From Mesorhizobium sp. LNHC252B00 (lineage in GTDB: Bacteria > Pseudomonadota > Alphaproteobacteria > Rhizobiales > Rhizobiaceae), in assembly GCF_000502955.1 (NCBI RefSeq), contig NZ_AYWO01000019.1, positions 84,777 through 118,140 on the forward strand: 33,364 bases of DNA, read 5' to 3'. This document shows, piece after piece, positions 7,334-15,570 of this stretch; position 1 is the stretch's first letter; every line of letters starts with the position of its first letter. The notes under the pieces were generated by a model that was not told where the DNA came from, did not search any database, and saw only the letters and a list, made by a program, of their open reading frames with translations. The position numbers were made by a program, and so were the translations under genes.

Positions 7334-8269
7334 TCATTCCGCGTCCTCGGAGACCATATCCAGGATCCACGGACATGCATAATAGTCGGCGATGCGGTCG
7401 ATCAGACCGTCGGCGGCATGGATCCGCACCAGATACGCCGGCCGCCAGACCTCGCCATGCAGCCTGTCGACGACCAGCACGATCTTCCCTTCGATCACGC
7501 CCGGCCGCATGCGCCAAGGCAGCTCGCTGCGCTCATATTCGATGAAGTAGGGCGAGCCTGACAGCAGGCCGTTGTAGCAATCCGAGACCCGCAGCCGCGC
7601 ATCGGCACTGGTCAGCGCCCGCACCCCGTCCCAGTCTCGCCTGTTGAACAATTCGACATAGCGGCCGAGCAGCCGCGCCAGTTCGGGGTCGTGTGCGGGT
7701 GCTGCGCCCGGTTGCGCCGGCAAGGCGGCGAGCTTGGCACGGCCACGATTGAGCGCCGCCTTGACGCCACCGGACGTCGAGCCGACCAGGTCGGCGATTT
7801 CCTCAAGCGAATGGTCGAAGACATCCTTGAGCAGCACGCAGGCGCGCTCCTTCGGCGGCAGGTGCATGACCAGCCGCTCGATGGCACGGCCGGCGCCGGG
7901 ACCGGCGGGCTCGACAGGCAGCACGATGTCGTCGCCGGCATAGCCAGCCTCGGCTCGCTGCCGCGCGCGGCGGCTTCTGATGAAGTCAATGCAGCGGTTG
8001 TGGGCGATGCGGAACAGCCAGGGCCGCAGCGCCTGCGCATCGTCGAGCCGTTCGATCTTGCGATAGGCCTCGAACAGCGCCTCTTGCATGATGTCCTCGC
8101 CATCGAGGGCCGAACCGGTCATGCGCGCGCAGTAGCGGTGCAACCTGACGCGCAGATGCGAGACGGTCGCCAGGAACGCCGCGTAGCGCAGGTCGTACAG
8201 GCCTTCGGGGTCGAGACTCGGTTGCATCCCTTGCGACGTCTGACGGGATTTGCGGATCTGCTGGTTCAT
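7334..8269 (-). CDS. ECF-type sigma-70 factor with C-terminal SnoaL-like domain
   Basis: 311 residues from ATG 8269; a GTG at 8302 in the same frame would add 11 residues and is less likely. Region 2 is about residues 30-105 (DGEDIMQEALFEAYRKIERL, RPWLFRIAHNRCIDFIRSR). Region 4 is about 140-190 (HLPPKERACVLLKDVFDHSL, EEIADLVGSTSGGVKAALNR). The last 100 residues (LLGRYVELFNRRDWDGVRAL, WRPAYLVRIHAADGLIDRI) form an NTF2/SnoaL-like module. Sigma factors with such a tail (ECF41-like and related groups) are usually controlled by that domain rather than by a membrane anti-sigma factor, and none is seen here. It ends 21 nt from the convergent oxygenase gene. Genes 8345-10000 on the same strand may be linked to it. 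Confidence 0.87.
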   Translation of the reverse strand: MNQQIRKSRQTSQGMQPSLDPEGLYDLRYAAFLATVSHLRVRLHRYCARMTGSALDGEDIMQEALFEAYRKIERLDDAQALRPWLFRIAHNRCIDFIRSRRARQRAEAGYAGDDIVLPVEPAGPGAGRAIERLVMHLPPKERACVLLKDVFDHSLEEIADLVGSTSGGVKAALNRGRAKLAALPAQPGAAPAHDPELARLLGRYVELFNRRDWDGVRALTSADARLRVSDCYNGLLSGSPYFIEYERSELPWRMRPGVIEGKIVLVVDRLHGEVWRPAYLVRIHAADGLIDRIADYYACPWILDMVSEDAE

Positions 8270-8344
8270 CGCGGCATCACCACACCTTTGCGCAAGCGCC
8301 ACGCTTCCACAAGTGAGAGTTCGACACGATCAGCTGGCGCATGG

Positions 8345-9298
8345 TCAGGCCGCCCTGTCGCCAGCAGCCTTGCTGGCATCGGGCAAGCCCAGTCTCGGCC
8401 GCACCCAGGCGGCCAGGCGGCCGATCGCGTCATCTGCTTCCGGCGCCCGGCCGGCCATCATCTGGAAGGAGTGCAGCATGCCGTCAAAGACATCGAGCCG
8501 CGTCTCGACCCCGGCCAGCCTGGCGCGCTCGGCGAACATGCGGCTTTCGTCGACCAGCGTCTCGTCCGCACCGGCCTGCAGGAACACAGGCGGAAAACCG
8601 GTGAGGTCGGCATAGAGAGCGCTGACCTCCGGATCGAGCCGGTCGCGGTCACCGATGAAGTTGGTCACCAGCCAGTCGACGGCGGCCTTGGCGAAGGCCG
8701 GGTCCTTGTCGCGGTTGGTCTCGTAGCTGGCGGCGGTCAGCGCCATGTCGAACCAGCCGGAGATGATCAGCGCGGCGACGGGCAGCGGCCGCCCTTGCGC
8801 ACGCAGCCGCTGCAGGACGCCATAGGTCAGGATCGCGCCGCAGGAATCGCCGGCAAGCACGATGTGGCCGGCATCGAAGCCCCGATCGGCGAGCCAGTTC
8901 CAGACCTTCATCGCCGCATCGAGCTGGGCCGGATACTTGGCCCGGTGCGCCAGCGGATAGTCGTAGAGCGGATAGTCGTAGAGCAGCGCCCGGCAGCCGA
9001 CGGCCTTGGCCAGATGCCCGACCAGCTTGCGGTGCGTATAGATCGAGCCGCCGATGAAGCCGCCGCCATGCGCATAGAGCAGCACACGCCCCTCGTCGGC
9101 GCCCTTCGGCACCGTCCACATCGCCGGCACGCCGCCGGCATCGACCTCGATATAGTCGACGCCGCCCGGTTCGCCGGTCAGTGCTGTCCAATGCGTGTCG
9201 TTGTGGTCGATGATCGCTTGCGGGCTGGTCAGCTTGCCCGCATTGGCGGCGATCGTCGCGTAGTGGTTCCTGTTCGCCTCGCTCTGTATGCTCGCCAT
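8345..9298 (-). CDS. alpha/beta hydrolase, hormone-sensitive-lipase family (family IV) esterase
   Basis: 317 residues with the HSL signature. The oxyanion motif HGGGF is at 77-81, nucleophile Ser152 is in AGDSCG, acid Asp245 is in QAGADETLVD and His276 is in MLHSF. Substrates are normally short acyl esters; none can be assigned. The start at 9298 has a GGGAGACCAGC leader. Odd point: residues 107-116 read YDYPLYDYPL because of a perfect 15-bp tandem duplication, adding five residues just after the strand that precedes the usual DYRLAPE-type segment. The frame is kept. It lies between the DHFR-like gene and the sigma factor gene on the same strand. Confidence 0.9.
   Translation of the reverse strand: MASIQSEANRNHYATIAANAGKLTSPQAIIDHNDTHWTALTGEPGGVDYIEVDAGGVPAMWTVPKGADEGRVLLYAHGGGFIGGSIYTHRKLVGHLAKAVGCRALLYDYPLYDYPLAHRAKYPAQLDAAMKVWNWLADRGFDAGHIVLAGDSCGAILTYGVLQRLRAQGRPLPVAALIISGWFDMALTAASYETNRDKDPAFAKAAVDWLVTNFIGDRDRLDPEVSALYADLTGFPPVFLQAGADETLVDESRMFAERARLAGVETRLDVFDGMLHSFQMMAGRAPEADDAIGRLAAWVRPRLGLPDASKAAGDRAA
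8952..8981 (+). repeat. perfect 15-bp tandem duplication inside the esterase gene
   Basis: AGCGGATAGTCGTAG occurs at 8952-8966 and again at 8967-8981 with no mismatch. It preserves the reading frame and duplicates the peptide YDYPL. The identity of both copies at the nucleotide level points to a recent slippage event. Confidence 0.9.
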
Positions 9299-9400
9299 GC
9301 TGGTCTCCCGGGTTACGGATCGCGGGCTGCGCGACCTTCAAGGACAGAGACGAACGGGCGGACAAAAAGGATACGTCAGGTCCCGGATCTTCTCTCTCCC

Positions 9401-10000
9401 TCACCCCACCGATCCGTAACGGTTGACCACCATGCCGCAGCTATAGGCCTTCGAGCCGAGCAGCCGCAGGTTTTGGAAACCGCCCTGGTCGAAGATCCGG
9501 CGTCCTGCCCCCAACACCGCCGGATTGATGAACAGCTGGAACTCGTCGACCAGCCTGGCCGCGATCAGCGCCGACGCAAAGCCAGCACCGCCGAACACGG
9601 CCATATCGCCGCCCTCGCCCCCCTTCAGCGCATCGACTTCGCGCGGCAGGTCGCCGCTGGCCACCCTCGTGCGCTCCCAAGCCGGCTCCCGGGCCGATTG
9701 CTTGAGCTTGTCGCTCAGCACCACCTTCCGGGCGTCGACGACGCGCTGCGCGAACGCATAGAAGGGATCGCGCGGAAATTTCTTCGCCGCATTACCCCAA
9801 TGGGCAAGATAGCCCTCCTGCGCCATCTTGCGGCTGAGCAGGATGGTGTCGATGCCGGCGAAGACGGCGTTGAAGTCCTGCTTCAGCTCGTCGTCCCAGG
9901 CGCTCTCGTCACCCCATTCCCAGAGCTGCCAGGCATGATCCTCATTGGCGCCGACAAAGCCATCGACCGACATCTGCATTTGAAGGATCAGCTTTTTCAT
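9401..10000 (-). CDS. dihydrofolate reductase family protein (RibD C-terminal-like)
   Basis: 199 residues, start ATG 10000 with an AAGGAGAGTAACG leader. The order MKKLILQMQMSVDGFVGAN, FAGIDTILLSRKMAQEGYL, FAQRVVDARKVVLSDKL, GDMAVFGGAGFASALIAARL, VDEFQLFINPAVLGAGRRIF matches the RibD_C/DHFR-like family of NADPH-dependent reductases (YwjB/YyaP type). These are not the housekeeping folate enzyme. The gene is divergent from an HxlR-type regulator with repeated TGGAACCAT motifs in the spacer, a common pairing in which the regulator controls the reductase. Confidence 0.88.
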   Translation of the reverse strand: MKKLILQMQMSVDGFVGANEDHAWQLWEWGDESAWDDELKQDFNAVFAGIDTILLSRKMAQEGYLAHWGNAAKKFPRDPFYAFAQRVVDARKVVLSDKLKQSAREPAWERTRVASGDLPREVDALKGGEGGDMAVFGGAGFASALIAARLVDEFQLFINPAVLGAGRRIFDQGGFQNLRLLGSKAYSCGMVVNRYGSVG

Positions 10001-10067
10001 CGTTACTCTCCTTCGGTTTGTGCCGGCTTAAAGCGTGCGCCCAGTGAGCCGTCGCGACCAGCGTTAT

Positions 10068-10141
10068 ATGGTTTACATTTGGAACCATTGACATAGGACG
10101 AAAACGGTATCAATAGTAAATTGCTTTAAAAATGGAACCAT
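10068..10141. promoter_or_regulatory. repeated TGGAACCAT operator-like sites in the reductase/HxlR spacer
   Basis: ATGGTT (10068-10073) and AACCAT (10083-10088) form a perfect 6-bp inverted repeat with 9-nt spacing. TGGAACCAT is repeated directly at 10080-10088 and 10133-10141; the second copy ends two bases before the HxlR start codon. The paired sites in a divergent spacer suggest autoregulation by the HxlR protein. Binding is inferred. Confidence 0.6.
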
Positions 10142-10143
10142 AG

Positions 10144-10560
10144 ATGTCGACGCGGAAAAGATCCGGCTGCCCGATCAACTTGTCGCTCGAATTGCTCGGC
10201 GACCGCTGGACTCTGCTCATCATCCGCGACTTGGTCTTCGCCGGGAAAAGGCATTTTCGTGAATTCCTGCAGTCCGACGAGGGCATCTCGTCGCGCACGC
10301 TGGCCGAGCGGCTGCAGACCCTTCAGGACGAAGGCATCCTCACCCGCAGCGAGGACCCGACGCATGGGCTGAAGACAGTCTATCGGCTGACCGAGGCCGG
10401 CATCGACCTGCTGCCCGTGCTGGCCACGCTTGGCGCCTGGGGAAGCAAGCACCGCAAGGCCGACGACAAGCTCGCACGGGTCGCCGACGAGCTGGCGGCG
10501 GGCGGCGAGCCCGCTCTGGAGGCCATGAAGGCGGCGCTGCTGGCGGAGCATATCGTCTAG
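10144..10560 (+). CDS. HxlR family transcriptional regulator
   Basis: 138 residues, one winged-helix domain: SGCPINLSLELLGDRWTLLI, DLVFAGKRHFREFLQS, EGISSRTLAERLQTLQDEGI, wing HGLKTVYRLTEAGIDLLPV, then a helical tail. Cys9 is the conserved N-terminal cysteine of the DUF24 group. There is no Shine-Dalgarno-like stretch in front of ATG 10144, and an operator-like repeat directly abuts the start, so a leaderless or very short-leader transcript is possible. It is divergent from the DHFR-like reductase gene. Confidence 0.88.
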   Translation: MSTRKRSGCPINLSLELLGDRWTLLIIRDLVFAGKRHFREFLQSDEGISSRTLAERLQTLQDEGILTRSEDPTHGLKTVYRLTEAGIDLLPVLATLGAWGSKHRKADDKLARVADELAAGGEPALEAMKAALLAEHIV

Positions 10561-10628
10561 GCGGTCGCAGTTCCGGACCTGAGAAAAGCAGCACTGCTGC
10601 GGATGGGCTCCAAGAAACCACCTCTTGC

Positions 10629-10662
10629 TTGACAACCACCCCCTTTTGTTCTCTATTTGTTC
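10629..10662 (+). promoter_or_regulatory. SOS promoter of dinB: LexA box over the -10 element
   Basis: TTGACA at 10629-10634 and TCTATT at 10652-10657 form a sigma-70-type promoter with 17-bp spacing. GTTC (10648-10651), 7 nt, GTTC (10659-10662) is the direct-repeat LexA operator of Alphaproteobacteria and covers the -10 element. Repression by LexA and induction by DNA damage follow from the known alphaproteobacterial SOS system. Confidence 0.88.
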
Positions 10663-10695
10663 ACATCCATCAGCAACTGCGGATGTGCCTTCGGG

Positions 10696-11943
10696 ATGGA
10701 AACCACAGCCACCATCCTGCATGCCGATCTCGACGCCTTCTACGCCTCGGTCGAGCAGTTGCTCGACCCGTCGCTACGCGGCAAGCCGATCGCGGTGGGC
10801 GGCGGCGTGGTGCTCGCCGCCTCCTACGAGGCGCGCGCCTTCGGCGTGCGCGGCGGCATGCCGGGGCGCAAGGCGCGCGAGCTCTGCCCGCAGTTGATCT
10901 TCGTCGGCGGCAATTTCAGCCACTACCAGCGGCTGGGCGATGCGGCGATCAAAGTGCTCGACGATTTCACGCCGCTGGTCGAGCGCATCTCCATCGACGA
11001 GGCCTTTGCCGATGTCGCCGGCTGTACGCATTTGTTCGGGCAGCCTGAAGAGATCGCCACGACCATCCGCCGTCGCGTGCGGACCGAACTCGGCCTGCCG
11101 ATCTCGATCGGCGTCGCCCGCACCAAGCACCTGGCCAAGATCGCCTCGCAGGTCGCCAAGCCCGACGGGCTGGTGGTGGTCGAGCCCGGCACCGAGATCG
11201 CCTTCCTGCACGATCTGCCGGTCGGGCTGATGTGGGGCGTCGGCCCGGCGACTAGGGCGCGGCTGGCCGAAATCGGCGTCGAGACAATCGGAGAGCTGGC
11301 CAGGACCCACAGCGGCGCGCTGACGCGGCTGCTCGGTCCCGCCGCCGGCGAAAAGCTCGCCGCCCTGTCGTGGAACCGCGACCCGCGCAAACTGGAGACG
11401 AAGCGCCGTGCGCATTCGGCCGGCGCGCAATCGGCGCTTGGCCAAAAACCTGCCATGGAGCGGGTCATCGTGCCCACGCTGCTGCATCTGGCCGACCGTG
11501 TCGCCAGCCGGTTGCGCGCCAAGGCTAGGCCCGGCCGTACGGTGACCGTGCGCGTGCGCTTTGCCGATCTGAGCGCCGTCACGCGCTCGATCACGCTTGA
11601 CCAGCCGATCTCAGCGACAACCATGCTGGCCGAGATCGCCGGCGATCTGGTGCGCGGCGTGCTCGCCGACCACCCGCACGAGAAGCTGATCTCCCTGCTG
11701 GCGATCTCGGTCTCGCATCTCGAGGAAAGCTTCGAGCTGCAGCTCGAACTGCCGCTCGGCCTCGTCGACGACAAGCGCCGCCCGGGCTCGAGGAAAGGTC
11801 TGGCACGCTTCGACGCCGACCGCGCCATCGACAAGATCCGCGAACGCTTCGGCAAACAGGCGGTCGGCTACGGCACGGTGGCGCTGGAAGCGGCGCGCTC
11901 GGTTCCCGACGAATTCAGGGAACTGGCGGAGAAGCAATTGTGA
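10696..11943 (+). CDS. dinB: DNA polymerase IV (Y-family translesion polymerase)
   Basis: 415 residues. The catalytic carboxylates are in ILHADLDAFYASVEQ (Asp11, Asp13) and ISIDEAFADV (Asp101, Glu102). The nucleotide-binding SYEARAFGVRGGMPGRKA block, the thumb SIGVARTKHLAKIASQVAKP and the little-finger domain from about 250 follow. LQLELPLGL near residue 350 is a plausible beta-clamp-binding peptide. The ATG at 10696 is chosen because the family starts at ATILHADLDAFY and it lies downstream of the SOS promoter; a longer frame from 10657 would begin inside the LexA box. The enzyme makes error-prone bypass synthesis across lesions, including alkylation damage, which suits its position near ada and ogt. 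Confidence 0.95.
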   Translation: METTATILHADLDAFYASVEQLLDPSLRGKPIAVGGGVVLAASYEARAFGVRGGMPGRKARELCPQLIFVGGNFSHYQRLGDAAIKVLDDFTPLVERISIDEAFADVAGCTHLFGQPEEIATTIRRRVRTELGLPISIGVARTKHLAKIASQVAKPDGLVVVEPGTEIAFLHDLPVGLMWGVGPATRARLAEIGVETIGELARTHSGALTRLLGPAAGEKLAALSWNRDPRKLETKRRAHSAGAQSALGQKPAMERVIVPTLLHLADRVASRLRAKARPGRTVTVRVRFADLSAVTRSITLDQPISATTMLAEIAGDLVRGVLADHPHEKLISLLAISVSHLEESFELQLELPLGLVDDKRRPGSRKGLARFDADRAIDKIRERFGKQAVGYGTVALEAARSVPDEFRELAEKQL

Positions 11944-11961
11944 GCGGAAGACAGCGAGGCG

Positions 11962-12993
11962 CTATTGCGTCTCTTCGCCGTCCCAGTAACGCCTCACCGC
12001 GGCCATGTCGAAAATGCCGTCGCGCCGGCGCAAAGCGTCGACAGCCATCTTGTTGGAATCGGGATAGACGCAGACTTCATTGGGATTTCTTTCGCCGATC
12101 ATCAAATAACGGCACGGTCCCGTGCCGCTGTTGAGGAAGGAATGCCCGACCGCCAGGCCGGCGGGAAAGCAGACATAGTCGCCGGCTTTCATCTCGTGGC
12201 GCTCCTCGCCAAGCAGCAGCGTCACCTGCCCTTCCAGGATCAGCGCGTGCTCCTCTTCCAGCATGTGGTAGTGCCGGGGCGCCAGGCGCATGCCGGGCGC
12301 CGGCGCCTCGATCAGCATGCCGACATGATAGTCGGACCGCCCCAAGGCGGCATAGGTCAGATGCCTGGACCGGCCGCCGAACCGCGGGCCTTCGCCTTCG
12401 ACCTTCCATTCGACAGAATCGCTGGCGATCGGCGGGATCGGCGCGGCCGGGGGTCTGGTGACACCGGTCGTACCATCCGACGGCGACGGATCGCCGGCGG
12501 CAAGGCCGGTATCCTCGCCATCCCAGTAGCTTCGGGTTGCCGCGAGATCGAATATCGGGCGGTTGCCCAGCGCGCGCACCAGAACCTTGTTGGAGGCGGT
12601 GTAGACGACGACGTCGTTCGGGTTGCGCTCGCCGACGATGACATAGCGGCACGGCGCGTCGCTGGTGTTGATGAGGCAATGCCCCGCCGCCGCACCCGCC
12701 GGAAAGCAGATATAATCGCCGGCCTTCATGGCATAGGCGGCGTCGCCGACATAAGTGGTGAGCGTTCCTTCGAGGATGAAGACATGCTCTTCCTCGAGAA
12801 TGTGGTAATGCTTCGGCGAGCTCTGCTTGCCCGCCGGCAACTCTTCGATCGCCACGCCGACATGGTGATTTTCGCCCAGCGCGGCCAGCGACAAATGCCG
12901 GTAGCGCACGCTGAAGCGTGGCACGGCGGACCATTCCGTCCATGGCACCGCATCCGATGCGAATGGCACGGGCGGTTTCGCTTCGTCTGCCAT
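11962..12993 (-). CDS. bicupin (two cupin_2 domains)
   Basis: 343 residues built from two homologous halves (about 10-165 and 195-342), each ending with RSYWDGE or RRYWDGE. The first half has HYHILEEEH (His62, His64, Glu68 or 69) with distal His105; the second has HYHMLEEEH with a matching distal His in VGHSFLN. Both metal sites therefore look intact. Each half also carries the pattern GERNPNDV/GERNPNEV and SNK. Bicupins include oxidases, decarboxylases and sugar isomerases; this one cannot be assigned. It follows the ribulokinase gene by 118 bp in the same direction and may be the last gene of that operon. The stop is 18 bp from the convergent dinB stop. Confidence 0.85.
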   Translation of the reverse strand: MADEAKPPVPFASDAVPWTEWSAVPRFSVRYRHLSLAALGENHHVGVAIEELPAGKQSSPKHYHILEEEHVFILEGTLTTYVGDAAYAMKAGDYICFPAGAAAGHCLINTSDAPCRYVIVGERNPNDVVVYTASNKVLVRALGNRPIFDLAATRSYWDGEDTGLAAGDPSPSDGTTGVTRPPAAPIPPIASDSVEWKVEGEGPRFGGRSRHLTYAALGRSDYHVGMLIEAPAPGMRLAPRHYHMLEEEHALILEGQVTLLLGEERHEMKAGDYVCFPAGLAVGHSFLNSGTGPCRYLMIGERNPNEVCVYPDSNKMAVDALRRRDGIFDMAAVRRYWDGEETQ

Positions 12994-13111
12994 CAGGCCT
13001 CCTGCTTCTGCCGCCTAATCTCGTCGCGACGGAACAAAGCTGCCAGCTTCCGGCATCGTCGCCAAGCGGTGTTCGCGACGCTCCTGACAGAGCCGGACAG
13101 GAGCCGCTGCC

Positions 13112-14713
13112 TCAGCCTCGGATGGCCTTGCCGGCTTGCTGCAGCAGCTCGAAAGCGGCGAAGCGCTTGGCATGCCAGCCGGCCAGCGTAGCGTCGGGAT
13201 GATAGACCTCGCCGAGTTCCGACATGCCGGCCATGGCCGCCGCGACATCCTTGTAGGTTCCCGCGGCGACAGCGCCCAGCATCGCCGAGCCGAGCAGCAC
13301 CGGCTCCGGCGAGGTCGACGCGACCACCACCATGCCAGTCGTGTCGGCCAGCAGCTGGCGCACCAGCGGGCTTTGGCCAGCGCCGCCGCTGACGACGATG
13401 GTGTCCACCGGTATGCCCTTCTCATGCTCGGCCCGCACGATCTGGCGCGCGCCGTAGCCCAACCCGCAGACGCCGGCGACATAGAGCCCGACCAGGCTGT
13501 CGAGACTGGTGTCGAGATCGAGCCCGGCAAGCAGCGCACGCGCGTCCGGATCGGCGAAGGGCGCGCGGTTGCCGAGGAATTCCGGCACGACATGGATGCC
13601 GCCGACCAGGGCCGGCGTCGCCGCGGCTCCCTTACGGCTTTGCGCCTGCAGCGATAGCCAGGCGCTGAGGCTGAGGCCGTCGGCCTGCGCCCTCGCCGTG
13701 GCTTCGCCGCTTGCCGGGTGCATGCGCACCAGATGGTCGATGGCCGCACCCGCCGCCGATTGGCCGCCCTCGTTCAGCCACAGGCCCGGCACCATGGCCG
13801 AGAAATACGGACCCCAGACGCCGTCGACGAAGGCCGGTTCGGCGGTCGACGACATGGTGCAGGCCGAGGTGCCGAAGACATAGGCCATGCGCGACAGAAC
13901 GCTGCCGAACGCGCCGCGCGCGCCGACCGTGCCGACGCCGCCGGCATGCGCGTCGATCAGGCCTGCCGCCACCGCGGTACCGCCGATAAGCCCAAGGTCC
14001 GCTGCTGCCTGCGCGGTCAGTCCACCACCGAGTGCGGCACCTGCCGGTACGATCTCGGTGCCGATGCGGGCGAACCCCTCATCGGCAAGCGCGCCCAGGC
14101 CGATCTTGCGGAAATAGGCCTCGTCCCAGCGGCTCTCATGCGCCAGATACGTCCATTTGCAGGTCACCGTGCAGACCGAGCGCGCAAGGCTGCCGGTCGC
14201 ACGCCAGGTAAGGAAGTCGGCGAGGTCCAGGAACTGCCAGGCGGCATTGAAGGTGGCGGGCAGGTTTTCGGCCAGCCACAGGAGTTTCGGCGTTTCCATC
14301 TCCGGCGAGATGACGCCGCCGACATAATTCAGCACCGCTTCGCCGCTGCGGTTGATGCGGCGCGTCTGCTCGACCGCACGATGATCCATCCAGACGATGA
14401 TGTTGCGTTCGGCATTGCCGGACGGGCCAACCGGCAACGGCACGCCGCCCTCGCCCAGCACCACCAGCGAACAGGTGGCATCGAAGCCGATGCCGTCGAT
14501 CGCCTCGGGCGCTACACCCGATTGCGCGACGGCCGCGCGGACGACGATGCACACCGCCCGCCAGATGTCATCGCTCGACTGCTCGACAATATCGCCGGCC
14601 TCGCGCCAGACCTCGATATCCTGCTTGGCCGAGGCAAGCAGGTTTCCCGTGTGGTCGAACACCCCGGCCCGCGCGCTGCCGGTGCCGACGTCGATGCCGA
14701 GATAGTGGGACAT
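13112..14713 (-). CDS. rbtK: FGGY-family pentulose kinase, probable D-ribulokinase
   Basis: 533 residues. The N-terminal phosphate-binding motif is YLGIDVGTGSARAGVFD. IGFDATCSLVVL and WMDHRAVEQTRRIN are typical of the FGGY pentulose-kinase group that includes bacterial D-ribulokinases and human FGGY. The C-terminal FGGY signature region is VSGGAGQSPLVRQLLAD followed by EPVLLGSAMLGAVAAG. The predicted reaction is ATP-dependent phosphorylation of D-ribulose at O5, feeding the pentose phosphate pathway. The dehydrogenase encoded immediately upstream strongly supports this substrate. Start at 14713 has an AAAGG site. A GCGAATA repeat tract occupies the spacer in front of it. Confidence 0.87.
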   Translation of the reverse strand: MSHYLGIDVGTGSARAGVFDHTGNLLASAKQDIEVWREAGDIVEQSSDDIWRAVCIVVRAAVAQSGVAPEAIDGIGFDATCSLVVLGEGGVPLPVGPSGNAERNIIVWMDHRAVEQTRRINRSGEAVLNYVGGVISPEMETPKLLWLAENLPATFNAAWQFLDLADFLTWRATGSLARSVCTVTCKWTYLAHESRWDEAYFRKIGLGALADEGFARIGTEIVPAGAALGGGLTAQAAADLGLIGGTAVAAGLIDAHAGGVGTVGARGAFGSVLSRMAYVFGTSACTMSSTAEPAFVDGVWGPYFSAMVPGLWLNEGGQSAAGAAIDHLVRMHPASGEATARAQADGLSLSAWLSLQAQSRKGAAATPALVGGIHVVPEFLGNRAPFADPDARALLAGLDLDTSLDSLVGLYVAGVCGLGYGARQIVRAEHEKGIPVDTIVVSGGAGQSPLVRQLLADTTGMVVVASTSPEPVLLGSAMLGAVAAGTYKDVAAAMAGMSELGEVYHPDATLAGWHAKRFAAFELLQQAGKAIRG

Positions 14714-14741
14714 GGGGGAGAAACCTTTGGTTTAGCGAACG

Positions 14742-14812
14742 GCGAATAGCGAATAGCGAATAGCGAATAGGTAAGTCGTTGGATTCTTCCCTATTCGCTA
14801 CTCCCTATTCGC
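14742..14812. repeat. GCGAATA heptanucleotide tract with inverted CTATTCGC copies
   Basis: Four perfect GCGAATA units run from 14742 to 14769. Two CTATTCGC copies follow at 14791-14798 and 14805-14812, reverse-complementary to the repeat unit, so alternative hairpins can form in the 106-bp spacer between the dehydrogenase stop and the kinase start. It is inside the operon and could modulate message stability or read-through. Confidence 0.8.
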
Positions 14813-14819
14813 TACTCAC

Positions 14820-15548
14820 TTAGAGATCATTGCTCTGCGGCAAAATCACCAGATCCCGGATCGTCACGTTTCTTGGCCGGGTCAGCATGAACATGACGGC
14901 CTCGGCCACTTCGCGCGGCTGCATCAGGCCGCCGGCGGCGAGCTCTTCCTCGAGCTTGGCCTTCGGCCAGTCGTCTACCAGTGCCGTCACCACTGGGCCC
15001 GGCGCCACCGCACCGATGCGTAGCCCGTGCTTGGCGACCTGCCGGCGCACCGTGTGGACGAAGGCCTGCACGGCATGCTTGGAGGCCGTGTAGATCGGCT
15101 CCCAGACCACAGGGACCAGCCCGGCGATCGAACTGGTGACGATGATGTCGCCGGTCTTGCGTTCGATCATGTGCGGCAGCACCGCCTGTATCGAACGGAA
15201 GCAGGCATTGATGTTGAGGTTGAGCATGCGATCCCAGACGTCGGGATCTCCGGTCGCCACCTCGCCGCCGACATAGGCGCCGGCATTGGCATGGAAGATG
15301 TCGAGCTGGCCGGCCTTCTCCAGGATCCGCGGCATCATGGTGGCGACACTCGCCGGCTGCACCAGGTCGATCACCAGCGGGATCGCCTTGGGGCCAAGCT
15401 CGGCGCACAGTTTGTTCAGCGTCGCCTCGGCGCGGTCTACCAGCACGACGGTGGCGCCGGCCGCCAGCATATGCCTGGCGCATTCGAGACCGATGCCTGA
15501 TGCCGCGCCGGTGACGGCGGCAACTTTTCCGGACAGTTCTTCGCTCAT
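14820..15548 (-). CDS. rbtD: ribitol 2-dehydrogenase (short-chain dehydrogenase)
   Basis: 242 residues from ATG 15548, which has AGGAAGCAAGAC in front; an in-frame upstream extension is not needed. The NAD site is [11 protein letters not shown], followed by NAG in HANAGAY, catalytic Ser in TSSIAG and YTASK. The sequence as recalled for the Klebsiella ribitol dehydrogenase matches closely in blocks such as [53 protein letters not shown] and the C-terminal VILP. The reaction is ribitol + NAD+ to D-ribulose + NADH. It is preceded by the ABC permease gene (22-bp gap) and followed by the ribulokinase gene, giving a complete uptake, oxidation and phosphorylation route. Confidence 0.88.
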   Translation of the reverse strand: MSEELSGKVAAVTGAASGIGLECARHMLAAGATVVLVDRAEATLNKLCAELGPKAIPLVIDLVQPASVATMMPRILEKAGQLDIFHANAGAYVGGEVATGDPDVWDRMLNLNINACFRSIQAVLPHMIERKTGDIIVTSSIAGLVPVVWEPIYTASKHAVQAFVHTVRRQVAKHGLRIGAVAPGPVVTALVDDWPKAKLEEELAAGGLMQPREVAEAVMFMLTRPRNVTIRDLVILPQSNDL

Positions 15549-15570
15549 GTCTTGCTTCCTGTTGATGGGT

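Noticed and set aside
7691..10096. Very long plus-strand reading frame (801 codons) over the sigma factor, esterase and reductase genes
   Set aside because: It lies antisense to three well-supported genes and has no domain pattern. It reflects the GC-rich third-position bias of the opposite strand.
14742..14812. Heptamer tract considered as a CRISPR-like array
   Set aside because: Units are contiguous 7-mers without spacers and no cas genes are present.
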